Source of the DNA: JAVBUY01 sp031552735
Lineage (GTDB): Bacteria; Bacillota; Clostridia; Christensenellales; Aristaeellaceae
Length of the DNA: 64,000 nt
Assembly (NCBI GenBank): GCA_031552735.1
Contig: JAVBMF010000003.1
Coordinates: 1-64,000, forward strand
Direction: 5' to 3'
This document shows positions 51,448 to 60,627 of this stretch, piece by piece (within the stretch, counting starts at the first letter, position 1; every line of letters begins with the position of its first letter). The notes beneath the pieces are model-generated. The model was not told the origin of the DNA, ran no database searches, and saw only the letters and a list, made by a program, of their open reading frames with translations. The translations under genes were made by a program, and so were the position numbers.

Positions 51448-54273
51448 ATGGTTCCGGCAATTGTCTCGCGGGCGCGCAAGGCCTTTTCTTTCCCCTTTTT
51501 TACCGCCTCCAAAACCCCGACTGATCTGAACCGCCAGTGGCTGCTGCTGCTCTTGGCGTGCTTTTTTATGCTGACGCTGCTGTGCTGTGTGCCGCTGATT
51601 CTGGCCGCGCGCTGGGTAGAATTGGCAGCGGTGCTGTTGCTGCTGCCGGTCGCGCTCGCGATGGCACTGACCGCCGGTTCGCTGCTGTCACGCACGTGGT
51701 CGCTGCGCGTGGCGCTGTTCTTCTGGCTGCTCTACCCCACCGCCGCGCAATGGGCGTTCGGCGGGTGCTCCAGCGGTCTGCTGATTGTCAGCCTGACGCT
51801 GCTGTCGCCGCTGCTGGCCGCGCAGGCGGTCCAGAACAACGAAGAGCGCCGATTCTGGCAGGCGCTGCACAGCGCGATGATGACGCTGGGCGCGCTGGTG
51901 GAGCTGACGCTGCTGCCGCAGCAAAGCGTTACGCTGGTCATCGGCTTCTACGTCGTGCTGCTGGTCTTTGGCTGGGGCATCGCGCTGGCGTTAGAGCGCA
52001 TTCATCTGCAAACCATCGACGCGCTGGACCGCGCGCAGAGCCTGAGCGACCAACTGTGGGAAAGCCAGTTTGACCTGCGCGAAGCCGACAAAGTGAAAAA
52101 CGACTTCCTGGCCAGCATGAGCCACGAAATCCGCACGCCGATGCATGCGATCTCGGGCATGGCCGATATGCTGCTATTGAGCGACCAGCTCGGCGCCACC
52201 GAGCACATGCAGGCCGAGAACATCAAGCTGGCCTCGCAGAACCTGCTCGGACTGATCAACGACATTCTGGACATCAGCAAGATCGAGGCGGGCAAGCTGG
52301 AGCTCTATGAGGAGCGCTACGACTTCGCCACCATGTTCCACGATGTGGTGTCCATTATCAGCATGCGCGCGCGCGACCGCGGTCTGTCGTTCCTGACGCA
52401 GATCGACCCGGACATCCCCAAGGAGATGATCGGCGATAGCGTGCGCATTCGCCAGGTGCTGCTTAACCTTTTAGGCAATGCCGTCAAATTTACCGAAAAG
52501 GGCTATGTGACCCTGCGCATCCAGCGGCAGTATCACGACAGCCAGATCATGCTGCGCTTTGAGGTCGTGGACACCGGCGTGGGCATCAGTCCGCAGGATG
52601 TGGGGCGGCTGTTTGGCGTGTTCGAGCAGTTGGAAACCACCCGCAAGCACAACCGCCAGGGCACTGGTCTGGGGCTGGCGATCAGCCGCCAGTTGGTCAG
52701 CCTGATGCACGGCCAGCTCGATGTGCGCAGCGCGCCCGGCCAGGGCACCACGTTCTTCTTCACCATACCGCAGCAGATTGTCGGCGACATGCCGATCGCC
52801 GAGGTGCCTGATGCGCGCAACAAGCGCCTATTGGTCTGCACCGATCAGCAGGAGTTTGCCGACAACGCCATTGAGATGGCCGCACGGCTAAAGGTCAAGG
52901 CGGTGCAGGGCCTGCCCAACGAGGCTGCCGGGTTCACGCATATGCTCATCGACCTGTCGGCTGAATCCGCGTACACCTGGGTGCGCCAGCCCTCCACACC
53001 GGGCTGCCAGCGCGCGCTGCTCATTGATCCGGCGACCGCGCTGACCGCGTACATCCGCATGACCGACCGCGTGCTGTTCCAGCCGCTGCATATTATTTCG
53101 CTGTCCGCGCTGCTCAACGACGTGCAGACCGCCGGGGGCATTGCCGCGTCCACCCAGCGTAACCGCGAATGCATCTTCCAGACCGTCGATGCGCGCGTGC
53201 TGCTCATCGACGACAACGAGGTCAGCCTGATGGTGGCCTCCAACCTGCTGTCGCTGTTTGGCCTACAGGTAGACCGCGCGTCGTCTGGCCGCCAAGGCAT
53301 CGCGATGCTGGAGAACAGCGCGTACGACATCGTGTTTGTCGATCATGTGATGCCCGAGATGGACGGCGTCGAGGTGGTGCGCGCCATCCGGCAGATGGGC
53401 GGCCGCTTCGCCAAGCAGAATATCCTGATGCTCTCGGCCAACGTCATGCCCGAATCGCGCAAGATGTTCCTGACCGCCGGCGCCACCGACATGCTGGCCA
53501 AGCCGATCGAGCTGCCCAAGCTCAGCCAGTTGCTGGCCGAGTATTTGCCGCTGGAAAAGCAGGTCGTCACGCAGACCGGCGGCTCGCAAGGCGGCTACCT
53601 GCAAGCGCGCCTGTCGCAGCTGGAGCAAGCGTTGCGCCCGCTGTCGTTGCAGCGCGCATCCTATCTGCTGTCCACCGGCAACATCGAGCAGATCGACGAC
53701 TACCTGGCCGAGATGCAGTCGGTCAGCATGCAGCTGACCCCCCACATCGCGCTGCTCACGCGCAGCGCGGGCCACATCACACAGTACCCCGCGCTGGTCG
53801 GCGCGCTGCAAGCGGTGCGCAAGCTGCTGGCGCACATCGGCGAAACACGCCTGTCCATCCGCGCCAAGCTGCTATCCACCTCGCTGGAGCAAGGCGACCT
53901 GGGCTTCGCGCGCGAAAACATGCGCTTCTTCGTGCATGAGCTGTCCAGCTACCATGCGCTGCTGGAATCCGCGTTACATCAGTGCAGCCTGTCCGGTACC
54001 CAGAAACCCAGCGAGATCCTGCTGCTCGAACAGTTGCATGGGCAAGTGCTGGCCTATCAATACAACGAAGCCAACCAAACCATGCTGGCACTGCACGATG
54101 CGCTGGTGCATGTCACGCCGGAGCAATTCGGCGCGTTGCTGGACGCGCTGCAATTGTTTGACTACCGTGGCGCGCACGAGCAGGTCAACACCCTGCTGGA
54201 AAACCTGACCACACAGGCCGACAGCGCCACCCCCACTGCCGCCAAAGCTGCCAAAGAGGTGACCCATGAGTAA
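51448..54273 (+). CDS. Hybrid sensor histidine kinase with receiver domain
   Basis: A 941-residue membrane kinase. The first 180 residues hold about six membrane segments without a large extracellular sensor. A coiled linker leads to the phospho-acceptor SMSHEIRTPMHAI (His about 225), then the ATPase domain with LLNLLGNAVKF (N box), DTGVGIS, FEQLE and GTGLGLAIS. A degenerate receiver-like region follows, then a full receiver with LLIDDNEVS, the acceptor Asp 632 in FVDHVMPEMDG and the Lys in LAKPIE. The last 240 residues are helical like an HPt module, without a clear His motif. ATG at 51448 has a better-spaced GGGGG than the ATG two codons earlier. Confidence 0.88.
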   Translation: MVPAIVSRARKAFSFPFFTASKTPTDLNRQWLLLLLACFFMLTLLCCVPLILAARWVELAAVLLLLPVALAMALTAGSLLSRTWSLRVALFFWLLYPTAAQWAFGGCSSGLLIVSLTLLSPLLAAQAVQNNEERRFWQALHSAMMTLGALVELTLLPQQSVTLVIGFYVVLLVFGWGIALALERIHLQTIDALDRAQSLSDQLWESQFDLREADKVKNDFLASMSHEIRTPMHAISGMADMLLLSDQLGATEHMQAENIKLASQNLLGLINDILDISKIEAGKLELYEERYDFATMFHDVVSIISMRARDRGLSFLTQIDPDIPKEMIGDSVRIRQVLLNLLGNAVKFTEKGYVTLRIQRQYHDSQIMLRFEVVDTGVGISPQDVGRLFGVFEQLETTRKHNRQGTGLGLAISRQLVSLMHGQLDVRSAPGQGTTFFFTIPQQIVGDMPIAEVPDARNKRLLVCTDQQEFADNAIEMAARLKVKAVQGLPNEAAGFTHMLIDLSAESAYTWVRQPSTPGCQRALLIDPATALTAYIRMTDRVLFQPLHIISLSALLNDVQTAGGIAASTQRNRECIFQTVDARVLLIDDNEVSLMVASNLLSLFGLQVDRASSGRQGIAMLENSAYDIVFVDHVMPEMDGVEVVRAIRQMGGRFAKQNILMLSANVMPESRKMFLTAGATDMLAKPIELPKLSQLLAEYLPLEKQVVTQTGGSQGGYLQARLSQLEQALRPLSLQRASYLLSTGNIEQIDDYLAEMQSVSMQLTPHIALLTRSAGHITQYPALVGALQAVRKLLAHIGETRLSIRAKLLSTSLEQGDLGFARENMRFFVHELSSYHALLESALHQCSLSGTQKPSEILLLEQLHGQVLAYQYNEANQTMLALHDALVHVTPEQFGALLDALQLFDYRGAHEQVNTLLENLTTQADSATPTAAKAAKEVTHE

Positions 54274-55324
54274 CGCACACAAAACCATCCTGATCGTTGA
54301 CGACGACAACATTGTGCTGATGCTGGTGCATGGCCTGCTCAAGGACCAGTACCAGTGCGTGCCGGTGCGCACCGGCACCGAGGCGCTGCACTATCTGGAG
54401 CAAAACACCGCCGATCTGGCGCTGATCGACGCGCAAATGCCCGACATGCCCGGGCTGGAAGTGGTGCGCGCTATCCACGCGCAACCGCAGCATCATGCGC
54501 TGCCGGTGATGCTGATGAGCGGCACCGACTTGACGCAGACACTGGAGGACGCGCGTGACCCGGCGATCATCGACGTGGTGCGCAAGCCGTTCCTGCCCGC
54601 CGCGCTGCTGCGGCAGGTGTCGCTGTATCTGGAGCTGTTCGATCTGCGCCAGCACATGAATCTGCTGGCCGAGGAGCGTGCCGAAAGCGCGCTGACCGAG
54701 CGCAACACACTGGTGACACTGTTTGCCAATCTGGTCGAATACCGCGACCAAGCGCGCGGCACGCACATCCAGCGCATGCAGTCCGTGGTGCGCAAGATCA
54801 TTGTGGGGTACAACAAGCTGTTTCCCGACCGTGCGCTCGGCGAGGACGACGCGTCGCGCATCGTGCTCTGCTGCCAGCTGCATGATATCGGCAAGGTGTC
54901 GATCCCGGACGCCATCCTATTAAAGCCCGGCCGCCTGACGCCCGAAGAATACGACATCATGAAGAAGCACACGGTGTATGGCGCGCAGGCGCTGGAAGTG
55001 CCCGACACCGAGGATCAGCAGGGCACATTGCAGGTGGCGCGGCAGATCGCGCTGTCGCATCATGAGAAGTGGGACGGCTCCGGCTATCCGGCCGGGCTGC
55101 GTGGCGAGCAGATCCCGCTGCCCGCGCGCATTGTGGCGCTGGCCGATGTACTGGACGCGCTGCTGTCCCTGCGTCCCTATCGCCGCTCGCGCCCGTTTGA
55201 CCAGGCGTTGCAGGCCATGGTGGAAACGCGCGGCAAGCACTTCGATCCCGATCTGGTCGATGCGTTCCTCGATCAAAAGAATGTGATTCAGGATATCTAT
55301 CTCAGCTACGGCGAGAAGTGGTAA
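54266..55324 (+). CDS. Response regulator with HD-GYP phosphodiesterase domain
   Basis: A 352-residue regulator. The receiver domain (1-125) has ILIVDDD, acceptor Asp 55 in ALIDAQMPDMPG and the Lys in VVRKPF. The HD-GYP domain (about 150-345) keeps LHDIGK (H206-D207) and HHEKWDGSGYPAG (G273-Y274-P275), the residues that mark active cyclic-di-GMP phosphodiesterases. The start overlaps the kinase stop by 8 bp, so kinase and regulator are translated together and form a phosphorelay that lowers cyclic-di-GMP. A strong terminator follows. Confidence 0.93.
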   Translation: MSNAHKTILIVDDDNIVLMLVHGLLKDQYQCVPVRTGTEALHYLEQNTADLALIDAQMPDMPGLEVVRAIHAQPQHHALPVMLMSGTDLTQTLEDARDPAIIDVVRKPFLPAALLRQVSLYLELFDLRQHMNLLAEERAESALTERNTLVTLFANLVEYRDQARGTHIQRMQSVVRKIIVGYNKLFPDRALGEDDASRIVLCCQLHDIGKVSIPDAILLKPGRLTPEEYDIMKKHTVYGAQALEVPDTEDQQGTLQVARQIALSHHEKWDGSGYPAGLRGEQIPLPARIVALADVLDALLSLRPYRRSRPFDQALQAMVETRGKHFDPDLVDAFLDQKNVIQDIYLSYGEKW

Positions 55325-55349
55325 GACGCCCCGATAAGACACAGCAAGC

Positions 55350-55377
55350 AAAACCACGCGCTTATGCGCGTGGTTTT
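55350..55377 (+). terminator. Terminator of the kinase/HD-GYP operon
   Basis: A perfect 12-bp stem, 55350-55361 with 55366-55377, loop ttat, ending in T residues. Confidence 0.85.
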
Positions 55378-55392
55378 GTATGCATTGGGCGT

Positions 55393-55893
55393 TTATTCAG
55401 CGGTTGGCGGCACGACCGGCGTCAGCGTAAAGTTCAGACCGGTCTGCCCCTCGCAGGCGACGCTGACCGTGCGGGTTGGCGGCGTCACGGTCACGCCCAG
55501 GCCAGCCTGCGGCGCGACGGTGACCGTCGATCGAACCGGCACCACGATGGAATAATTGCCGTTCGCGTCGGTGGTGGTGGTCTGCGTCTGGCCATTGACG
55601 GTATATTGTACGGGCATACCGCTCACCGGTCCACCCACGCCGGTCACAGTGCCGGTCAGCATCACATGGGTATGACGGCAGCCGCTGGGGCAATCGCAGG
55701 GATTGATGCAGCCGCAACCACCGCAGCCGCCACAGCCACCACAGCCACCGCCGCAGCCGGAACATCCACCACAGCCGCCGCCGCACGCATTGCATCCGAA
55801 ACCGGAAGAAAAACCACAACCAGCGTTCAGCGCGCTAACGGAATCAAAGCTGGTCAGCGTACCGAGGCCGTTGCACGAAGAAAAACAGGCCAT
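55393..55893 (-). CDS. Leaderless Cys/Gly-rich protein with one Ig-like domain
   Basis: A 166-residue protein. The first about 75 residues hold 16 cysteines, mostly as CGG/CGC repeats, ending in CDCPSGCRHTH. The rest is one carboxypeptidase-regulatory-like beta-sandwich (MLTGTVTGVGGPVSGMPV to GLNFTLTPVVPP), closely similar to the N-terminal domain of the upstream gene. There is no signal peptide. Start at 55893 since AAAGGAG lies 8 bp before it. Leaderless, Cys-rich proteins of this build suggest a spore-coat or exosporium component (inference). Confidence 0.7.
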   Translation of the reverse strand: MACFSSCNGLGTLTSFDSVSALNAGCGFSSGFGCNACGGGCGGCSGCGGGCGGCGGCGGCGCINPCDCPSGCRHTHVMLTGTVTGVGGPVSGMPVQYTVNGQTQTTTTDANGNYSIVVPVRSTVTVAPQAGLGVTVTPPTRTVSVACEGQTGLNFTLTPVVPPTAE

Positions 55894-55923
55894 TTTCATA
55901 TCTCCTTTGCATCATCTGAGTAC

Positions 55924-55947
55924 GGGGGGCGCGTCGCGCGATCCCCC
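55924..55947. repeat. GC hairpin between the two Ig-like genes
   Basis: A strong hairpin, ggggg and cgcg arms (55924-55933 with 55937-55947, two unpaired bases) without a T run, in the 75-bp gap between the two minus-strand genes. It may set the ratio of the two messages by attenuation or processing. Confidence 0.45.
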
Positions 55948-55968
55948 TATACCCTATGCTGCGGCGTG

Positions 55969-57306
55969 TTATGCGGTGTACACGAAGTCACGGCCCGGCA
56001 GGTCGGTCATCACATTGGTCAGGGTGTAGCTGGGCGGCGTCGCGGTGCGGCCCAGGATAACCGGCGGCTCGATCACCACCGACGCGCCCAGCGGCACCGG
56101 CAGCAAATATTGCCCCGTCATGTTGGTCAGCAGTGTGATCGGCGCGCCGCCATTGATGCGCGCGGTCAGCGGTTGAAAGACCGGGTCAATCGCGCCGGAC
56201 AGGGTTCCGCTGATCATCGCGGTGGTCGCCGGATCGATCGACAGCGCAAAATTCTGATTCGGCAGATTGCCCTGCACGTTGTCGATGACAATCCCGGTCG
56301 GATTGACCATGAACCCGGACGGCGGAACCAGTTCAATGACCACACGGTCGCCCTGTGCCACGTCCAGCGCAAAATTTCCGGTCGCGTCGCTGTTGGTAGT
56401 GCGCAGTTGCCCATTCACGCTGTAGAGAATCTCAATCCCTGCCAGCGCGGCACCCAAGGGGCCGGTCAGCAGGCCGCTGACCGTTAGCGCCGGTGGCCCA
56501 TACACAAAGTTCTGGTTGGGCATATTGGTCGTGACATTGGTCAGCAGGCGCGAAGGCGGATTGGGCTCTGCCCCGCCAATTATCGGCACCGCGACAAACA
56601 CCGTGGCGCCGCTGGGCACGGTAATGCTGTACGCGCCGCCCGCGGCGGGATTGCTGACGGTGCTGCCGGGTACGCCGTTGATGGTGTACGCGACTGTAAC
56701 CGGCACATTGCCCGGCACGTTGGTTATCGCGCCGCTGACCGTCAGCCCGGCTGCCGAATACGCGAAATTCAGGTTCGGAGTGTTGGCCTGCACGTTATTC
56801 AGTGCGATTGTGGCGGGTGACGGCGTCTGCCCGGCGATCACCGGCGGCGTGATAAGCACCGTCGCTCCGGCAGGCACAGTGAACGCATAGTTGCCCAGCG
56901 TGTCGGTCGCGACGCTGCCAGCCACGCCGTTGATGGTATAGCTGACCGTGCCGCTGGTGCCCGGCGGGCCCGACAGCGTGCCGCTGAGCGTAAACGTCCC
57001 GGGCGGGGTCAGCGGCGAATAGACGAAGTCCAAACCAGTCTGCGCCGCGCAGACCGGCCCTATCGTGCGCGTCGGCGGCGTGACGGTGACGCCCAGCCCC
57101 GCCTCCGGCGTGATGGTCACCGTGCTGCCCTGCGACACTTGCAGGCTGTAGCGGCCTTGCGCGTCGGCATAGGTCGTGGCGGATACCGCGCCCGACGTGT
57201 ATCGCAGCAGCGCGTTGGCCACCGGGCCGGTCGCGCTAGTCACCGTGCCCGTCAACGTCATCATGGGACGAGCGCAGCCGCATTGCCCGACATGTAGTGC
57301 ATTCAT
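55969..57306 (-). CDS. Leaderless protein with tandem Ig-like repeats
   Basis: A 445-residue protein. A short N-terminus with two cysteines (MNALHVGQCGCARPMM) leads into about five beta-sandwich repeats of 70-85 residues. Each begins with LTGT/LSGT/VSGxI/L and ends with LPNQNFxY or TPNLNFAY; examples begin near residues 17, 100, 185, 265 and 340. They resemble carboxypeptidase regulatory-like or SpaA-type domains. No signal peptide and no anchor is visible. The start at 57306 has AAAGGAG 8 bp upstream; the longer open frame is not supported. The first repeat is the paralogue of the domain in the downstream Cys-rich protein. Confidence 0.72.
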   Translation of the reverse strand: MNALHVGQCGCARPMMTLTGTVTSATGPVANALLRYTSGAVSATTYADAQGRYSLQVSQGSTVTITPEAGLGVTVTPPTRTIGPVCAAQTGLDFVYSPLTPPGTFTLSGTLSGPPGTSGTVSYTINGVAGSVATDTLGNYAFTVPAGATVLITPPVIAGQTPSPATIALNNVQANTPNLNFAYSAAGLTVSGAITNVPGNVPVTVAYTINGVPGSTVSNPAAGGAYSITVPSGATVFVAVPIIGGAEPNPPSRLLTNVTTNMPNQNFVYGPPALTVSGLLTGPLGAALAGIEILYSVNGQLRTTNSDATGNFALDVAQGDRVVIELVPPSGFMVNPTGIVIDNVQGNLPNQNFALSIDPATTAMISGTLSGAIDPVFQPLTARINGGAPITLLTNMTGQYLLPVPLGASVVIEPPVILGRTATPPSYTLTNVMTDLPGRDFVYTA

Positions 57307-57423
57307 ATACGCATCTCCTTTGGGGGTCATGCCGCCTTTGCCGCGCGACAGACCGGGTGATAGTAGGGTCCTCCCTTCCAGCGTATGCGCGCGCGCCGCC
57401 AAAGTTCGCGCGCTGCCGCGCAC

Positions 57424-57456
57424 AAAAGGAGCCCCCGCCAAATTGGCGAAGGCCCC
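57424..57456 (-). terminator. Terminator of the L,D-transpeptidase operon
   Basis: A 12-bp stem, 57428-57439 with 57445-57456, three G-U pairs on the minus strand, loop aattt, followed by TTTT. It separates the operon from the Ig-like genes. Confidence 0.7.
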
Positions 57457-57496
57457 GTGTTTTATGTGTTTACATGATATACTGTTATTCCCCGGG

Positions 57497-59068
57497 TTAT
57501 CCCTCCGGCTGCTCCTCCACCGCATAGGTGTCGGGGTCAACCTCCTGATCAATCTCGCTGGCGTCATTCTCGCCGCCGATGATGTCGTCGGGCACTTCCT
57601 CGGCAAAGTAGATGCCCTCTTCCCCCTCATAGCGCGAGGGCGGATCGCAGACCGGGCAAGGCGTCAGCGTGTCATACGGCGCCATGAGCAGCTCGCCATA
57701 GAGGAACGGCGAGAGCGGCAGGAATCGCTCCTTCACGCCCGGGCAGCGCGCCAGCGCGTGATAGTTCTTGCCGCCTTCGGGGTTATAGAACAGTTGTGTG
57801 TTCGGGTCGGGCGGCGGCAGCGAGCGGCCCCGGTCATCCAGCACCAGCACCTTCGCGTCACGCTTCAGGTGGTCCCACAGCCACTTCATATTGATTTCTT
57901 TGTCGTTGGCCTTGCGCTGCACACGGATGCAGCCATGGCTGGCCTTCTGCCCTAGGTACTGCTCAAAGGCGGAGTAATCGCGGTATTCGTTCTCGCCCTG
58001 TTTGTGCGGCACCTCGTGCAGCAGCACGCCGCCATTGATGCGGATCGCCAGATCGCAGAACATATTGCCGTTGATGAACATGCCCACCCAGCTATCGCAC
58101 AGGAACTCGCCCGCCGGGGTTTCTGTATAGGGTTGGCTCTTGGTGGGTTTGCCGGTGGACACCGCTGTTTCACCGGTCAGCTTGCCGTCCTCGAACACAT
58201 ACAGCCGCTGCGTCAGCTTATCAATGACCACGCCAATATGCTGATCGGGCGTAACGACCTTGAGCAGCTCGGTCTTGACGTAGCCGTGGATCAGATTGCC
58301 CACCAGTGTGCGCAGAGAATTGCGCGGCGCCTTGTACCCATCGTTGGTATAGGCCTCGATCTCTGTCCAGCCGTTGCCCAAATCTTTCAGCACATGCACC
58401 GCTTGCGATTGCCCATGTAGCTGCCCGGTAAAGTGCGCGCTGTCCTTGGGGTCGGCGGTCGGGCTATCCAGCGGATAGACGTGCTCGGTCGGGTGGATGT
58501 CCAGCACCGTAACTGGCTGCGTCAAAATATGCCAGATTTTCTGCTGATCCTTGGCGTCATAGATGTCTAGGTTGTCCAAATCCAGCGACCAAAAACAATC
58601 GGTATGCGGATCGGAATACTGTGAACTCTGCCGCTCGGGCGAAGGCGTGCGAATCGGTTTTTCTGTGGGCACCGGCGTCGGCTTGGCGGCAAACACCGTC
58701 ACCACCACGCCCTCGATGGCCGACTGCTCCCCCGCCTCGTTGGTCAGTTGCAGCTGCACCGACCAGGTGCCGTCGGTGATCGGCTTGTTCTTGGCCTTGC
58801 CATCCCAGGCAAAGCTGCCCGGCCCGGCCTGTATGGTTTGCTTGGACAGTGCCACCGCCTCGGCCCCGCCCTGCTTGGCGGTGACGCTCAGCGTGCCTGC
58901 CTCGCTGGCAGTGTAGGTAACGGTCAAGATATCGCGGTGATCCACCGCCAGTTGGTCGATATCCGGGAACACATCGGTCAGCGTCGGCGTCTGTGCTGAA
59001 GCGGGCGCGCCGGAAAACACCGCGCACAGCAACCCAGCGCACAACAATGCGCACAGGACTTTTCGCAT
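57497..59068 (-). CDS. Exported L,D-transpeptidase, second of a tandem pair
   Basis: A 523-residue exported enzyme. Signal peptide 1-25 (ends in ASA). An Ig-like domain of FlgD type (about 30-125, GSFAWDGKAKNKPITDGTW), a linker, an SH3-like region (about 170-275), then the YkuD domain (about 280-420) with HEVPH and the catalytic SHGCIRV. A C-terminal segment FYNPEGGKNYHALARC to CPVCDPP looks like a small Cys/His metal site. It ends in an acidic tail with PDDIIGG. L,D-transpeptidases form 3-3 peptidoglycan links or attach proteins. GGGAGGGAG precedes the ATG. Confidence 0.9.
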   Translation of the reverse strand: MRKVLCALLCAGLLCAVFSGAPASAQTPTLTDVFPDIDQLAVDHRDILTVTYTASEAGTLSVTAKQGGAEAVALSKQTIQAGPGSFAWDGKAKNKPITDGTWSVQLQLTNEAGEQSAIEGVVVTVFAAKPTPVPTEKPIRTPSPERQSSQYSDPHTDCFWSLDLDNLDIYDAKDQQKIWHILTQPVTVLDIHPTEHVYPLDSPTADPKDSAHFTGQLHGQSQAVHVLKDLGNGWTEIEAYTNDGYKAPRNSLRTLVGNLIHGYVKTELLKVVTPDQHIGVVIDKLTQRLYVFEDGKLTGETAVSTGKPTKSQPYTETPAGEFLCDSWVGMFINGNMFCDLAIRINGGVLLHEVPHKQGENEYRDYSAFEQYLGQKASHGCIRVQRKANDKEINMKWLWDHLKRDAKVLVLDDRGRSLPPPDPNTQLFYNPEGGKNYHALARCPGVKERFLPLSPFLYGELLMAPYDTLTPCPVCDPPSRYEGEEGIYFAEEVPDDIIGGENDASEIDQEVDPDTYAVEEQPEG

Positions 59069-59086
59069 GGCCTCTCCCTCCCCTTA

Positions 59087-60595
59087 TCAGATATCGTCTG
59101 TTCCGCCACCAATGACATCGTCCGGGATGTCCACAGTCGTCAGGTCGGTGGCGCGCGGCGGCGGCAGACAGCCATAGCAGGGAATCAGCTTGGTGTATGG
59201 CTCGGTGTATAGCTGCTCATAGGGCAGCTCTTTGAGCGGCAGAAAGCGTTCCTTCACGGCGGCGCAGTTGGCGTCGCAATGATAGCTCTTGCCGCCCTCC
59301 GGGTTGTAATAGACCACGGTGCCCGCCGGTTGCGGCGGCACGCTGCGCCCCTGATCGTCCCAAATCAGCACCTTGCTGCTCTTCTTCAGGTTGTTCCACA
59401 GCCAGCCCATGTTATAGTCGGTATTGCTCTTCATGCGCTGGATACGCACGCAGCCGTGGCTGGCCTTTTGCCCCAGATAGGGCTCGAAGGGCGTATAGTT
59501 GCGCGTTTCATCCGCCATGGCCAGATGTGGCACCTCATGCAGCAACACACCACCATTGATGCGGATCGCCAGATCGCAGGTCATCTTGCCGTTGACAAAC
59601 GCACCCACCTTGCTGGCCGACAGGTATTCCCCCGCCGGGGTTTCCAGATAGGGCTGTTTCTCGGTGGGAAAGCCGGTGGAAATCAGCAGCTCGCCGATCA
59701 GCTTGCCGTTTTCAAAGATATACAGCCGCTGCGTCAGCTTGTCGATGATGAGCGCGGTATTGGTGTTGGGCTTTACTTCTTTAAGCTGGCTGGTGCGCAC
59801 ATACCCGTGGATGAGCTGCGCGTCCAGTGCGTGCAAAGCGTCCTCGTCCGGCGCGCGGTACCCGTCGTTGGAGTACGCCTCGATCAGCGACCAGCCATCG
59901 CTGCGCTGTTCCAGCACATGCACGCCCTGCGTGGTGCCGTGCAGCTGCCCGGCCAGATTGCTGATATCATCCGGATCGGCGTCGGGCTTCACCAGTGGAT
60001 AGATGTGGTCGGTCGGGCCGGTTTGCAGCACGGTGATGGGCTGCATCATGATCTCCCAGAGCCTCTGCTGGTCATCCGGGTTGGTCAAATCATAGTCGTC
60101 GGGGTTCATGCCCCAGTAGCAATTGTCGTGCGGGTCGGGGAAAGGCGATACCTGGCGGCCACCGCTGATCACCGGCCCGGCCTTGGCATCCGATGCCGAA
60201 CCCTTGGCGGCATGCGCGCCGCCCTGCCCCACTACATCGACCTTGATCGCCTCCATGGCGGAGTGCTCTGCCTGCGCATTCTCCAGCACAAGCTCTAGGG
60301 TGCACATGCCGCCCGGTGCGTCCGCGCCGTCAATACGGCCATCCCAGGTAAATTCGCCGGGCCCCGCAGCCACTGCCGTGCGCGCTAACTCGGCGCGCGT
60401 GCCGTCCGCCGCCACGCAGGTCAGCACCAGATCAGCGGCCTCGCTGGCCTCGAACGTAATGCCCAGCTGGCCGCCCGGCGTCACAACATCGTTGTCAGGA
60501 AACACCATGCTAAGCTCCGGCGCCGCAAGCGCGGTGGCGGTCATCAGGGCGCACACGCATCCCGCGCAGCACAGAAGGCGCAACAGCTTTTTCAT
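59087..60595 (-). CDS. Exported L,D-transpeptidase, first of a tandem pair
   Basis: A 502-residue paralogue of the downstream gene with the same order: signal peptide (1-24), FlgD-like Ig domain (GEFTWDGRIDGADAPGG), SH3-like region, YkuD domain with HEVPH and SHGCVRI, then YYNPEGGKSYHCDANC to CYGC and a PDDVIGG tail. The two proteins differ most in the linker and tail. The stop lies 18 bp before the next start, so they form one operon with the HD protein upstream. AAGGAGG precedes the ATG. Confidence 0.9.
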   Translation of the reverse strand: MKKLLRLLCCAGCVCALMTATALAAPELSMVFPDNDVVTPGGQLGITFEASEAADLVLTCVAADGTRAELARTAVAAGPGEFTWDGRIDGADAPGGMCTLELVLENAQAEHSAMEAIKVDVVGQGGAHAAKGSASDAKAGPVISGGRQVSPFPDPHDNCYWGMNPDDYDLTNPDDQQRLWEIMMQPITVLQTGPTDHIYPLVKPDADPDDISNLAGQLHGTTQGVHVLEQRSDGWSLIEAYSNDGYRAPDEDALHALDAQLIHGYVRTSQLKEVKPNTNTALIIDKLTQRLYIFENGKLIGELLISTGFPTEKQPYLETPAGEYLSASKVGAFVNGKMTCDLAIRINGGVLLHEVPHLAMADETRNYTPFEPYLGQKASHGCVRIQRMKSNTDYNMGWLWNNLKKSSKVLIWDDQGRSVPPQPAGTVVYYNPEGGKSYHCDANCAAVKERFLPLKELPYEQLYTEPYTKLIPCYGCLPPPRATDLTTVDIPDDVIGGGTDDI

Positions 60596-60627
60596 CCGTG
60601 TTTCCTCCTTTTTCCCGTCGTATGGCG

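Noticed and set aside
55700..55800. Possible frameshift or assembly artefact in the Cys/Gly repeat
   Set aside because: The frame stays open through a regular CGG/CGC codon pattern and joins a well-formed domain, so it reads as genuine low complexity.
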